This document shows positions 11,371 through 20,605 of a stretch of 64,000 bases of DNA, piece after piece. Where the stretch lies: contig NZ_JAOCAH010000019.1 of the NCBI RefSeq assembly GCF_029839275.1, forward strand, positions 1-64,000. Direction: 5' to 3'. Position numbers and translations under genes: made by a program. This DNA is from Pseudomonas sp. GD03944. GTDB taxonomy: Bacteria; Pseudomonadota; Gammaproteobacteria; Pseudomonadales; Pseudomonadaceae. The notes below the pieces were generated by a model. It saw nothing but the letters and a program-made list of their open reading frames with translations. It did not search any database and had not been told where the DNA came from. Positions within the stretch are counted from its first letter, which is position 1; each line of letters begins with the position of its first letter.

Positions 11371-12174
11371 TCAGTGCAGGGCGCAGGTGCCGCTCAGCTG
11401 GCGCAGGCGCTCGCCCAGCAGCAGGCGCTGCGCCGGGTCGTCACACAGCAGCAGGGCGCGCTCCAGGTCGAAGCGTTCGGCATGCGGGCACTCCAGGCGC
11501 TGGTACAACTCGGCCCGGGCCAGATGATCGGCCATGGTCGGCGCACCCAGTTGCAGCACCCGTTCGGCATCCTTCAGGGCAGGCAGGTAGTCATCGTCCA
11601 GCAGGTGCAGCTGGCGCAGGTTGCGTGACAGGCGCAGCAGCATGCCGCGGGCATCGCAAGTGGTCAGGTGGGTGGCGTCGAGCACGCTGCCCTTGCCCTG
11701 GTAGCGCTGCAGCAACTCGCGGCAGTCGCGGGTGTACAGACGGCGGCCGCCGCAAGGGTCGAGCAGGTGGTCGGCACCGGGGACGCGCAGCAGGAAATGC
11801 CCGGGGAAGTTCACCCCCTGCAGCGGAATCTCCAGGCGGCGCGCCAGCTCCAGGGCGATCAGCGACAGGGACAGCGGCTGCCCGCGCCGGCGCCGCAGCA
11901 CCTTGTGCAGCAGGGCGACATGGGGCCGCAGCGGGCTCTCTTCGTCCTCGTGGAAATCCAGCTCGTTGAGGCGCCGCAGCAGCGGCTGGGCCATTTCCTG
12001 CGCAGGCAGGTCCGGCAGGCCGGCCCGCACCTGCACCAGCAGGCTGTTGAGCTCCTGCATGACGTCCGCCGGTTGCACGGTGGGGTCATGTTCGGCGGCA
12101 ACCCACAGCGCCGCTTCGAAGCAGGCAGGGGGCTCACGATCAAGGCAGGCAAAGCAGTGTTCGCGCGGGCTCAT
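11371..12174 (-). CDS. SirB1-like transglutaminase-fold protein
   Basis: Cytoplasmic protein of 267 residues of the SirB1/YchA type: a transglutaminase-like core plus a C-terminal helical, TPR-like tail. Core markers are LRRRRGQPLSLSLIALELARRL near residue 95, HFLLRV and LLDPCGGRRL. Cys and His residues of the core are visible but catalysis is unproven for the family. ATG 12174 has GGAGG five bases upstream, so I prefer it over GTG 12180, which overlaps that site. The gene is convergent with the LuxR gene, with only 4 bp between the stops and no terminator. Confidence 0.78.
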   Translation of the reverse strand: MSPREHCFACLDREPPACFEAALWVAAEHDPTVQPADVMQELNSLLVQVRAGLPDLPAQEMAQPLLRRLNELDFHEDEESPLRPHVALLHKVLRRRRGQPLSLSLIALELARRLEIPLQGVNFPGHFLLRVPGADHLLDPCGGRRLYTRDCRELLQRYQGKGSVLDATHLTTCDARGMLLRLSRNLRQLHLLDDDYLPALKDAERVLQLGAPTMADHLARAELYQRLECPHAERFDLERALLLCDDPAQRLLLGERLRQLSGTCALH

Positions 12175-12343
12175 GGTCACCTCCGGTGATAGGTCGTTTT
12201 TAACCGTCTCCCCGCGCTACGTCCAGTCTCTGAATCCTTATGCCTCGTTGGGACAGCTGGTTTCGTGACTTAGATCGGTTCGGCCGGTCGCGACGGGAGG
12301 CGGCACCTATACTGCTGGTAACCGAAAGCAGGGGAGCCACAGC

Positions 12344-13366
12344 ATGTTCACCATGATGGAAGCCGCCCGACTTGAGGCATTGCACCTCGCGCAGGACCCG
12401 GAGTCGGGCCTCAAGGCCATCATCGCCATCCACAACACCCGGCTGGGGCCCGCCTTGGGAGGCTGCCGCTACCTGGCCTACCCGGATGAACAGAGCGCTA
12501 TCCGCGATGCCATCCGCCTGGCCCAGGGCATGAGCTACAAGGCCGCGCTGGCGGGGCTGGAGCAGGGCGGCGGCAAGGCGGTGATCATCCGGCCAGCCCA
12601 TGTGGATAACCGCGGCGCCCTGTTCGAAGCCTTCGGGCGCTTCATCGAACGCCTCAATGGCCACTACATCACCGCCATGGACAGCGGCACCTCCAGCGCC
12701 GACATGGATTGCATCGCCCAGCACACCCAGCATGTGACCAGCACCACCCGCGAAGGCGATCCGTCGCCCCACACCGCCATGGGTGTGTTCGCCGGCATTC
12801 GCGCCACCGCCCAGGCGCGTCTGGGCAGTGACAACCTGGAAGGCCTGCGGGTGGCCATCCAGGGGCTGGGGAACGTGGGTTATGCCCTGGCTGAGCAGTT
12901 GCATGCGGTGGGGGCGGACCTGCTGGTCAGCGACCTGGATGCGGGGCGGGTACAACTGGCGGTGGAGCAGTTCGGTGCACGCCCGGTGGCCAGCGATGCG
13001 CTGCTCACCACGCCGTGCGACATCCTTGCGCCCTGCGGCCTGGGCGGTGTGCTCAATGCCGAAACGGTGGGGCAACTGCGTTGTTCGGCGGTGGCCGGGG
13101 CGGCCAACAACCAGCTGGCCAGCGCGGAGATCGCCGACACCCTGCAGGCGCGGGGCATCCTCTATGCGCCGGACTATGTGATCAACTCGGGCGGCCTGAT
13201 CTACGTCGCCTTGCAGCACCGGGGTGAAAGCCTGCCGGCGATCACCGCGCACCTGGCGCAGATCAGCCGTCGGCTCACGGAAGTCTATGCCCATGCCCAG
13301 GTCGACAAGCGCTCGCCGGCGCGTGTCGCCGACAGCCTGGCCGAACGCCTGCTCTACGGGCGTTGA
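12344..13366 (+). CDS. Leucine dehydrogenase (Glu/Leu/Phe/Val dehydrogenase family)
   Basis: NAD-dependent oxidative deamination of branched-chain amino acids to 2-oxo acids in the cytoplasm. It has 340 residues, the typical leucine dehydrogenase size and shorter than glutamate dehydrogenases. The substrate-binding and catalytic lysines are visible as SYKAAL (Lys66) and EQGGGKAV (Lys78). The Rossmann motif GLGNVG is near residue 174. The C-terminal AGAANNQL and YVINSGGLI motifs match the family. It is a single-gene unit; 170 bp of upstream sequence has no recognised operator. Valine or phenylalanine dehydrogenase is less likely. Confidence 0.9.
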   Translation: MFTMMEAARLEALHLAQDPESGLKAIIAIHNTRLGPALGGCRYLAYPDEQSAIRDAIRLAQGMSYKAALAGLEQGGGKAVIIRPAHVDNRGALFEAFGRFIERLNGHYITAMDSGTSSADMDCIAQHTQHVTSTTREGDPSPHTAMGVFAGIRATAQARLGSDNLEGLRVAIQGLGNVGYALAEQLHAVGADLLVSDLDAGRVQLAVEQFGARPVASDALLTTPCDILAPCGLGGVLNAETVGQLRCSAVAGAANNQLASAEIADTLQARGILYAPDYVINSGGLIYVALQHRGESLPAITAHLAQISRRLTEVYAHAQVDKRSPARVADSLAERLLYGR

Positions 13367-13372
13367 ACCCTG

Positions 13373-13391
13373 GGGCGGCGCATCGCCGCCC
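13373..13391. terminator. GC-rich hairpin between convergent genes
   Basis: GGGCGGCG-CAT-CGCCGCCC forms a perfect 8-bp stem between the leucine dehydrogenase stop and the yebG 3' end. It lacks a clear T-run, so it is a weak or factor-assisted terminator at best. Confidence 0.45.
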
Positions 13392-13405
13392 GGTTCGTGC
13401 GTGGG

Positions 13406-13663
13406 TTACTCGGCCGGCTGGGACAGCTCGGCCAGGGCACCCACGTTGTTCTTGAAGGCCGCCGCGAACACCATGCGGTTCTTGGCCATGTAGATGCTGG
13501 CGTCTTCCGCCTGCTTTTCCGTCAGACCTTCGACATTCTTCAGCAGGATCTCCGTGAGCGATTCAGCCAGCTCCAGCATTTGATCGTGCGCGTCGGCAAG
13601 TTTGCGGTCCACGAAAGTAGTCTCCAGGTCGCGGGTACTGCGATACAGGGTTTCAACAGCCAT
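13406..13663 (-). CDS. yebG: YebG family SOS-regulon protein
   Basis: Small cytoplasmic protein of 85 residues. The start MAVETLYRSTRDLETTF and the pattern of an acidic, helical middle (ADAHDQMLELAESLTEILLKN) resemble E. coli YebG (MAVEVKY..., KEADAYDKMLD). YebG is LexA-controlled in E. coli, but its biochemical role is unknown. The start at 13663 is preferred over upstream in-frame starts because it aligns with the family. A consensus LexA box lies 179 bp upstream, supporting the assignment. Confidence 0.75.
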   Translation of the reverse strand: MAVETLYRSTRDLETTFVDRKLADAHDQMLELAESLTEILLKNVEGLTEKQAEDASIYMAKNRMVFAAAFKNNVGALAELSQPAE

Positions 13664-13841
13664 CTTCGGCCTCGTCATCAGGTGCAGTAGGTGGAGGGGG
13701 TAGCCCCACGTCGTCATGCAGTTGGGTTACCGGCCCGTCAGTGGGCGGGCCTATCGTACGACCCCGGTGCTGATCCATGCACACGCTTTGCTGCGATCAC
13801 CTGCCCGCGCTGTTCGGCCGGCGGGAGATTCGCAAGAATTA

Positions 13842-13857
13842 CTGTGTATCCATACAG
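13842..13857. promoter_or_regulatory. LexA (SOS) box
   Basis: CTGT-GTATCCAT-ACAG matches the gammaproteobacterial LexA consensus CTGT-N8-ACAG at all defining positions. It is in the 443-bp gap 13664-14106 between divergent yebG and the TonB receptor gene. It most likely controls yebG through a long leader. Confidence 0.8.
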
Positions 13858-14047
13858 GTGTGCGAGCTTAATGAAAGCAGGGTCATTTGGCCAGCACTCA
13901 TTTGCTCGGGCGAGATCGGGGCGCGTTCAGTATGACGTAGGCTCTGGGGCGAGCCTTGCAGGCGGCCTGAAGCGAAGCGGTGTTAGCAGGGAAGTTCGGA
14001 GAAAAACGGAGATTTATTGTCAAATATTCGTATTCACTGTTTTAAGT

Positions 14048-14066
14048 AAGAATATTTATCAATATC
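14048..14066. promoter_or_regulatory. Fur box of the TonB receptor at 14107
   Basis: Read on the minus strand, GATATTGATAAATATTCTT matches 14 of 19 bases of the Fur consensus. It lies in an AT-rich stretch ending about 40 bp before the receptor start. It predicts iron repression of the downstream gene. Confidence 0.7.
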
Positions 14067-14106
14067 ATGTCGCCCTCCGAAAAACCGCCAACAGACTGAG
14101 AGCCGC

Positions 14107-16251
14107 ATGCTTGTCTCCTGTGTTTTTGCTCGTCGATCCCTCGCCCGTTCCATCCGCCTCGCCGCCCTGGGTGTTCCCATGGTGGCCGTTTCCATGGCGA
14201 TCAGCGCGGAAGAAGCCGCCCAGGACACCATCGAGCTGGATGCTCAGAGCGTCATCGCCACCCCCATGGTCGAGCGGGCCAGCGACCCGGTCCAGGGTTA
14301 CGTGGCCACCCGCAGCGCCAGCGGTACCAAGACCGATGCGCCGATCACCGAAATCCCCCAGTCGATCAGCGTCGTGACCGCTGACCGGATTCGCGACCAG
14401 GGCTCGCTGACCGTGCAGGACGCCCTGCGCTACAGCGCCGGCGTGCGTGGCGAGGCCTTCGGCCTCGACAGCCGTGTCGACTCCATCATGGTCCGTGGCA
14501 CCTCGCCGGCCATGTTCCTCGACGGCCTGCAGCAGGGCGTGGGTTACTACAACAACACCCGGGTCGATCCGTTCACTCTGGAACGCATCGAAGTGCTCAA
14601 GGGCCCGTCGTCCATGCTGTACGGCCAGAGCCCGGTGGGCGGCCTGGTGAACATGGTCAGCAAGCGTCCGCAGGCCGAACAGAAGACCCAGATTCAGGCG
14701 CAGTACGGCACCTTCGACCGCAAGCAGCTGGCCGTGGACACCACCGGCCCGCTGAACGAAGACGGCACCCTGCTGTACCGCGTGGTGGCGATCAAGCGCG
14801 ATGCCGGCTCGCAAGTGGACCATGTGCACGACAACCGCTCGCTGTTCATGCCGTCGCTGACCTGGAAGCCCAACGACGACATCGAATGGACCGTGATGGC
14901 CAACGTGCAGAAGGACGATTCGGTGTCCTCCTCGCAGTTCCTGCCCCATGAAGGCACGCTGTACCGGGGCCGTGCCGGCCACCTGAGCAGCAGCACCTTC
15001 TCCGGCGAGCCAGGCTTTGATGAATACGATACCGAGCAGGTCGCGTTGACCTCGAATTTCTCCTGGCGCCTGAGTGACACCTGGACCGTGCGGCAGAACC
15101 TGCGCTGGCAGAAGAGCAAAGCCAGTTACCAGACGGTCTATGGCTGGCCTTGGGTATACGCGGCGGACGGCCGCACGATCGATCGCGTTTCCTCCATCTC
15201 CAAGCCGGAAGTAAAAATGTGGACGGCTGACCATCAGGGCGAAGCGCGTTTCGATACGGGCGCGTTGCAACACACCGTACTTGTCGGGGTCGACTATCAG
15301 CACTCGGTGGCCAACGAAAAAACTGGTGGCGGCAATCCAGGGGCGCTTGATCTATACAACCCTGTCTATACGGGGTACGACGGTTCGGATATCAGCCTGA
15401 GCGATACTCCGGAGCAACGCGTGGCTCAGAAGGGCATCTATATTCAGGACCAGATGCGCTACGAAAACTGGTTGCTGACGCTGGGTCTTCGCAGGGACTG
15501 GGCAGACAACAAGACCGAAGGCAGCCGCACGCAGAAGGATGACGCCACCACCGGCCGTGTTGGTCTGACCTACCTGTTCGACAACGGCGTCGCGCCCTAC
15601 ATCAGCTACAGCGAGTCGTTCCAGCCAGTGATCGGGTTGAATAACGGCTTGACGCCTTACAAGCCGCTCGAGGGCGAGCAATGGGAACTGGGCATCAAGT
15701 ACCAGCCGGTGGGTAGCAACAGCCTGTACACCGCTGCGGTTTTCGATCTGCGTGAAAAAAACCGTCAGATGTCTGACCCTACGGACCCGACCAACACCCT
15801 GCAGAGTGGCGAGACCCGCGTGCGCGGCCTGGAGCTGGAAGCCCAGGTTGAAGTCACCTCCAACTGGGACCTGATCGGCACCTACACCAAGCTCGACACC
15901 GAGACGATGGAAGGCGAGGCGGTCAACAAGGGCAAGCGCATCGAAAGCGTGCCGGACGACATGGCCTCGCTCTGGAGCATGCACCGCTTCAGCATCGCCG
16001 GCATTCCAGGCTTCCGCGCCGGTGCAGGCGTGCGTTACGTGGGCGCGAGCTGGGATGGCCAGGACGACCTGAAAACCCCATCCACCACCCTGTATGACGC
16101 CATGGTCGGCTACCAGTACAAGAACTGGGACTTCACCGTGAACGCCACCAACCTGGAAGACGAAACCTACTACACCACCTGCCTGGCGCGTGGCGACTGC
16201 TTCACCGGCAACCGTCGCACCGTGACCGGCACCGTCGCCTACAGCTTCTGA
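14107..16251 (+). CDS. TonB-dependent ferric-siderophore receptor (FhuA/FpvA-like class)
   Basis: Outer-membrane receptor of 714 residues that imports ferric siderophores using TonB energy. The signal peptide covers about the first 34 residues. The plug domain has TDAPITEIPQSISVVT, VRGTSP and LERIEVLKGPSSMLYGQ with GGLVNMVSKRP. The barrel ends in a terminal Phe (GTVAYSF), as expected. A C-terminal CLARGDC segment gives a disulfide-like pair seen in hydroxamate receptors. There is no long N-terminal signalling extension, so it probably does not talk to an anti-sigma factor. The Fur box upstream supports iron control. The specific siderophore is not determinable here. Confidence 0.92.
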   Translation: MLVSCVFARRSLARSIRLAALGVPMVAVSMAISAEEAAQDTIELDAQSVIATPMVERASDPVQGYVATRSASGTKTDAPITEIPQSISVVTADRIRDQGSLTVQDALRYSAGVRGEAFGLDSRVDSIMVRGTSPAMFLDGLQQGVGYYNNTRVDPFTLERIEVLKGPSSMLYGQSPVGGLVNMVSKRPQAEQKTQIQAQYGTFDRKQLAVDTTGPLNEDGTLLYRVVAIKRDAGSQVDHVHDNRSLFMPSLTWKPNDDIEWTVMANVQKDDSVSSSQFLPHEGTLYRGRAGHLSSSTFSGEPGFDEYDTEQVALTSNFSWRLSDTWTVRQNLRWQKSKASYQTVYGWPWVYAADGRTIDRVSSISKPEVKMWTADHQGEARFDTGALQHTVLVGVDYQHSVANEKTGGGNPGALDLYNPVYTGYDGSDISLSDTPEQRVAQKGIYIQDQMRYENWLLTLGLRRDWADNKTEGSRTQKDDATTGRVGLTYLFDNGVAPYISYSESFQPVIGLNNGLTPYKPLEGEQWELGIKYQPVGSNSLYTAAVFDLREKNRQMSDPTDPTNTLQSGETRVRGLELEAQVEVTSNWDLIGTYTKLDTETMEGEAVNKGKRIESVPDDMASLWSMHRFSIAGIPGFRAGAGVRYVGASWDGQDDLKTPSTTLYDAMVGYQYKNWDFTVNATNLEDETYYTTCLARGDCFTGNRRTVTGTVAYSF

Positions 16252-16269
16252 TCCAAAACCCCTCCCCGA

Positions 16270-16304
16270 CCCGGTGCGTCACGATGGCGCACCGGGTGTC
16301 TTTT
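16270..16304 (+). terminator. Terminator of the TonB receptor gene
   Basis: A 9-bp stem (CCCGGTGCG with CGCACCGGG) closes a 9-base loop and is followed by TGTCTTTT. It lies 18 bp after the receptor stop. Confidence 0.85.
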
Positions 16305-16404
16305 CCCCGCGCAATACCCTCTCCTTGAGGCTGGTCCCGTTTCTGCATAGTGAAATTGTCACTGTGCGGGTGGAGCATCGCCCTGTCTTTTTCGAGGAGT
16401 ACCG

Positions 16405-16887
16405 ATGGTGAGTCGTAACTGGGCTGAACGCAGCCGCGAGCGGATGCACAAGCAGGCTAATACGGTGGGCAACCTCTTCGTCGAGGGCTTTCATTACCTG
16501 GGGCTGTTCGCCATTGGCGCCGCCACGGCGTGGGCGTCTGTCATGGCGTTCTGGGAAATGGTGCAGGCCCGCCACGCCAGCGTGGATGACATTCTGCTGC
16601 TGTTCATCTACCTGGAATTGGGGGCGATGGTCGGCATCTACTTCAAGACCAACCACCTGCCGATCCGCTTCCTGCTCTACATCGCCATCACCGCGTTGAC
16701 GCGCTACCTGATCGGCGATGTCTCGCACCACAAGGCACCCGATATCGGGTTGCTGTACCTGTGCGGCGGCATCTTCTTCCTGGCGCTGTCGGTGCTGGCG
16801 GTGCGCTTCGCCTCGTACCGCTTCCCGTCGAGCAAGGCGATCGACTCGACGGGCGAAGTGATCGGGGATACCTACAACGAGAAGTGA
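16405..16887 (+). CDS. psiE: Phosphate-starvation-inducible membrane protein PsiE
   Basis: Small inner-membrane protein of 160 residues with four hydrophobic segments (roughly residues 28-50, 58-80, 83-100, 112-133). Family features include NLFVEGFHYLGLFAIG, the LFIYLELGAMVGIYFKTNHLPIRF segment and the ALTRYLIGD motif. In E. coli psiE is induced by phosphate starvation, with unclear function. The ATG at 16405 follows GAGGAGTACCG. I looked for a Pho box upstream and did not find a convincing one. Confidence 0.9.
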   Translation: MVSRNWAERSRERMHKQANTVGNLFVEGFHYLGLFAIGAATAWASVMAFWEMVQARHASVDDILLLFIYLELGAMVGIYFKTNHLPIRFLLYIAITALTRYLIGDVSHHKAPDIGLLYLCGGIFFLALSVLAVRFASYRFPSSKAIDSTGEVIGDTYNEK

Positions 16888-16903
16888 ACGCGCGCTGCGG
16901 GGG

Positions 16904-17217
16904 GGTGGAAATGAAGAGCGATTTCCACCCTACGAGGGTGTGCATCGGGGCATGCCGTTCGTAGGGTGGATGTCGCTTTTTACATCCACCGTGCAGGTTC
17001 CCTGCCGATGTACGTGCGTCAGTCACTGAGTGGTGCGAACAGCGGCCGACCGCGGGGCGTCAGTTTGTACCAAGTGGTGGAAATAAAGAGCGATTTCCAC
17101 CCTACGTGGGCCTGGTATCGGAGCATGCCTTTCGTAGGGTGGATGTCGCTTTTTACATCCACCATTCAGGTTCCCTGTCGACGTTCGTGCGTCAGTCACT
17201 GAGTGGCGCGAACAGCG
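16904..17217. repeat. Two tandem copies of a ~141-bp segment that includes the 3' end of the SNF2 gene
   Basis: Copy 1 is 16904-17044 and copy 2 is 17076-17217. Each holds two inverted repeats (GGTGGAAAT...ATTTCCACC and GGTGGATG...CATCCACC) linked by CCCTACG and CGTAGG. They are followed by a stretch ending GTCAGTCACTGAGTGG. In copy 2 this last part is the true end of the helicase gene; in copy 1 the same bases are a non-functional duplicate. The copies differ by scattered substitutions and one indel. They fill the 304-bp gap after psiE. Confidence 0.8.
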
Positions 17218-19525
17218 CCGCCAGGTCGTCTTCGGTCAGTTGCCACTGGGCCTGGCTGCCGCCCTCCAGCACGCCTTTGGCCAGGTTGGCCTTGGCCTGC
17301 TGCAGGTGCTGGATCTTCTCTTCCACGCTGCCGCGGGTGATCAGCTTGTAGACGAACACTGGCTTGTCCTGGCCGATGCGGTAGGCGCGGTCGCTGGCCT
17401 GGGCTTCGCTGGCCGGGTTCCACCAGGGGTCGAAGTGAATCACCGTGTCGGCGGCGGTCAGGTTGAGGCCTGCGCCCCCCGCCTTGAGGCTGATCAGGAA
17501 GATCGGCAGGTCGCCGGCCTGGAACTGCTGCACCGGCGTGCGGCGGTCCTGGGTGCTGCCGGTGAGCTTGGCGTAGCGGATGTTGCGTGCCTTCAGCTCG
17601 TCCTCGATCAGGCCGAGCATCGAGGTGAATTGGGAAAACAGCAGGACCCGGCGGCCTTCGGCGAACAGCTCCTCGAGCATGTCCAGCAGGGCGCTGAGCT
17701 TGCCCGAATCCTGGCTGCGCAACGGGCTGTCGTCGCCGTCCAGCAGGCGCAGGTCGCAGCAGGCCTGGCGCAGGCGCAGCAGGGCTTCGAGGATGACGAT
17801 CTGGCTGCGGGCCAGGCCCTGGCGGGCGATCTCGTCGCGCACTTTCTTGTCCATGGCCAGGCGCAGGGTTTCGTAGCGGTCGCGCTGCAACGCGCTGAGT
17901 TCGACCCAGTGGGTGATCTCGGTCTTGGGTGGCAGCTCGCGGGCCACCTGCTCCTTGTTGCGGCGCAGCACGAAGGGCTTGATGCGGCCGTTGAGGTGCG
18001 CCAGGCGCTGCTCGTTGCCCTGTTTCTCGATCGGGGTGCGGTAATCCTGGGTGAAGCTTTTGCTGTCGCCGAGCCAGCCGGGCATCAGGAAGTTGAACAG
18101 CGACCAGAGTTCGCCCAGGTGATTTTCAAGGGGCGTACCGGTCAGGCACAGGCGATGGCGCGCGTTGATCTGGGACGCTGCCAGGGCGGCCTTGCTGCGC
18201 GGGTTCTTGATGTTCTGCGCTTCGTCGAGAATCAGCAGGTGATAAGGCTGGGCGCCCAGCACCTTGAGGTCGCGCGGCAGCAGGGCGTAGGTGCTGAGCA
18301 CGATGTCGTGCTCGGCGATGTGCTTGAACTGGCCGCGGCGCTTTATCCCGTGCAGGGCCAGGACCTTGAGTTGCGGTGTGAAGCGCGCCGCCTCGTCCTG
18401 CCAGTTGGGGATCAGGCTGGTGGGCATGATGATCAGCGCCGGATGTTGCAGGCGCCCGGCGAGCTTTTCCGTGAGGATGTGCGCCAGGGTCTGCAGGGTC
18501 TTGCCCAGGCCCATGTCATCGGCCAGCAGGCCGCCGACTTCCAGTTCCGCCAGGGCCTGCATCCAGGCCAGCCCTTGCACCTGATAGGGCCGCAGCTTGG
18601 CGCGCAGGCCCTTGGGCGCCTTGATCGTGCTGACATCCTGGGCCTGCAGGCGCTGGGCGAACCCGCGCAGGCGTTCGCCGCCCTGCCAGGCCAGGGCCGG
18701 CCCCTGTTCCAGGTTGCCCAGGCGCGCGGCGTCGGCACGGGGCAGGCGCAAGCGGTGCGGGGTGTCGCCCGGTTCGCGGAAGAACAGCTCGCCAAGGGTC
18801 ACCAGCAGCGGCCGCAGGCGGGCGAAGGGCAGGGCGATGCGGCGGTTGCCCTGGGGCAGACTGACCAGCAGCACCTCTTCGTCCTGGCGCTGGGCCAGGG
18901 CGTCGCCGGTGAGCAGCCAGGGCGTGCGACGGATCGCCTGCAGCAGGATCGGCAACAGGCTGATGCGCTGGCCTTCGACCTCGATGCCGATTTCCAGATC
19001 GAACCAGTCGCGCTCCGGGGCCTCCTCGACCTCGGCGTACCACTCGTCCACCTGGGCCAGGTTGTACTGGAAGTCCGGCTGGATCAGCACGTCCCAGCCG
19101 TCCTCGCGCAGGCGCGGCAGGGCCTGCTGGATGAAGGCCAGCCAGGCGCTTTCGTTGGCCAGCTCGAAATGCTCACCGGGATGCTGGGCCAGGGCTTCGC
19201 TCTGGCGCAGCGCCACACGCATGCCGGCATCTTCCAGTTGCTGGCGCAGGCGTGCCTCGCCGGCGGCGTCACGCACGACCCGCAGCGGTGCGGCGTCAGG
19301 TTGGCGAATGATCAGGTCGCGGGCGGCTTTGCCATAGGCGATGTGGCCCTGGTAATCGAACGCCAGCGCCGCGCGGTGCTGGGTCTGTTCGTGCATGCGC
19401 CCCTTGCGCGCATCGAAATGCACGCGCACGTGGCTGCCCAGGGTCAGCACCGCTGACGGGGCTATGCCGCTGAGCACCTGTTCGGGCAGTTCGGCGGAAA
19501 AAGTGGGCGACGCATCCTGGGACAT
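17192..19525 (-). CDS. SNF2-family DEAD/DEAH-like helicase (Swi2/Snf2, HepA-like)
   Basis: Double-stranded-DNA translocase of 777 residues. After an approximately 310-residue N-terminal region comes the SNF2 core: KLRPYQVQGLAWM (Q/I region), Walker A DDMGLGKT near residue 338, DEAQ box near 432, CLTGTPLENHLGELWSLFNFL, then the C-terminal helicase domain with LLFSQFTSM, SLKAGGAGLNLT and DRAYRIGQDKPV. Many Pseudomonas homologues are longer and carry a SWIM zinc finger; no CxC...CxH pattern is seen here. Likely role is chromatin or RNA-polymerase remodelling or repair. It is a single-gene unit; its last codons are duplicated downstream. Confidence 0.88.
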   Translation of the reverse strand: MSQDASPTFSAELPEQVLSGIAPSAVLTLGSHVRVHFDARKGRMHEQTQHRAALAFDYQGHIAYGKAARDLIIRQPDAAPLRVVRDAAGEARLRQQLEDAGMRVALRQSEALAQHPGEHFELANESAWLAFIQQALPRLREDGWDVLIQPDFQYNLAQVDEWYAEVEEAPERDWFDLEIGIEVEGQRISLLPILLQAIRRTPWLLTGDALAQRQDEEVLLVSLPQGNRRIALPFARLRPLLVTLGELFFREPGDTPHRLRLPRADAARLGNLEQGPALAWQGGERLRGFAQRLQAQDVSTIKAPKGLRAKLRPYQVQGLAWMQALAELEVGGLLADDMGLGKTLQTLAHILTEKLAGRLQHPALIIMPTSLIPNWQDEAARFTPQLKVLALHGIKRRGQFKHIAEHDIVLSTYALLPRDLKVLGAQPYHLLILDEAQNIKNPRSKAALAASQINARHRLCLTGTPLENHLGELWSLFNFLMPGWLGDSKSFTQDYRTPIEKQGNEQRLAHLNGRIKPFVLRRNKEQVARELPPKTEITHWVELSALQRDRYETLRLAMDKKVRDEIARQGLARSQIVILEALLRLRQACCDLRLLDGDDSPLRSQDSGKLSALLDMLEELFAEGRRVLLFSQFTSMLGLIEDELKARNIRYAKLTGSTQDRRTPVQQFQAGDLPIFLISLKAGGAGLNLTAADTVIHFDPWWNPASEAQASDRAYRIGQDKPVFVYKLITRGSVEEKIQHLQQAKANLAKGVLEGGSQAQWQLTEDDLAALFAPLSD

Positions 19526-19623
19526 CGGGGCGACAACCTGGCTGAACGTTCATCGGGTGATTTACCCGGCCTGAGCGTGGGTAAAGCAGTCGATTCTGGC
19601 ACAGCTGGGGGTGGTTGCGGCAG

Positions 19624-20494
19624 TCAGTCGACGACGCTTTGTCGGTAGTGCCCCGGCGTGGTGCCGAAGGCCTGGCGGAAGCGGTTGCTGAAATGGCTGG
19701 CGCTGGCGAAACCGCAGGCCAGGGCGATGTCACCGAGCGGCAGCGTGCCCTGGCGCAGCAGGTGCTGGGCGCAGGCGACGGCTGAGCAGGTAGCGGTGCG
19801 GCGGCACGCCGAAGCTCAGGCTGAACATGCGCGCGAAGTGGTACTCGGAGAGGTTGCAGAGGTCTGCCAGTTGGCCCAGGCTCAGCGGCTCGGCCAGGTG
19901 ATCGTCGATGAAATCGCGTACCAGGCGCCGCTGCGCCGGGGCCAGGCCGCCCTTGAGGCGCAGGCCGTCACGCTTGCCGACCTGGGAGAGCAGGGCGTGA
20001 TCGAGAATGGAGCGGGCCAGGCTGCTGGTCAGCAACCGCTCGCCGGGTTCCTGCCAATCGAGCTGGCTCAACTGGCGAAAGCGCTGGGCCTGCTGGGGAT
20101 CGTCGAGAAAGGTGCCTTCGTGCAACTGCAGCTCGCGCGGCTCACGGTCGAGCAGGCGCACGGCGCCCAGGGCGAACTGGCTCTGGTTGACGTAGAGGTG
20201 GGCCAGGTGGATCTCGCCATTGATCACCCAGGCGGAGCGGTGCCCGGCGGGCAGGATGCACAGTTTGTCGGGCGCGCCCCGGTTGTCCGGGCGTTCGCGG
20301 CGGAAGGTGCCGGTGCCGCCCGCCAGGTAGCAGGACAGCGTATGGTGGGTGGGCGCTTCGTAATCGCGGGTGTCGTGGCGGTTGCTCCACAGCGCGGCCG
20401 CCAGTCCGTCGCCGAGTTCGGCGCTGTGGACCAGCATGGCATTGGGGGATTGGCCCATGGCTTGGAAAACCTGGCTTTGCTGCAATTGCGACAT
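19624..20494 (-). pseudogene. AraC-family regulator with a frameshift in the DNA-binding domain
   Basis: From ATG 20494 (GGAGG six bases upstream) the frame encodes an N-terminal sensing domain and the first AraC helix-turn-helix (LSLGQLADLCNLSEYHFARMFSLSFGV, then PHRYLLSRRL). It then runs into an early TGA. Shifting frame near 19770-19785 restores AQHLLRQGTLPLGDIALACGF, HFSNRFRQAFGTTPGHYR and a stop at 19624, the expected AraC ending. One base appears missing (or two added) at the CGCCTGCGCCCAGC stretch. Intact it would be about 290 residues. Either a real disruption or a sequencing error; read-level checking would decide. Confidence 0.8.
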
Positions 20495-20605
20495 GACGCA
20501 CCTCCGGCCTCGCCATGCTACGCCGCCCGGCAGGAAGCGCCAGCCCTTCGAGAAGAAAAGCGCAAGCGCGTGCAAGTTGTGACGCAAGGCACTTAGCCAT
20601 CACGG

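Noticed and set aside
16300..16404. Pho box before psiE
   Set aside because: Only scattered half-site resemblance (TTGTCAC) without a second half-site at 4-bp spacing.
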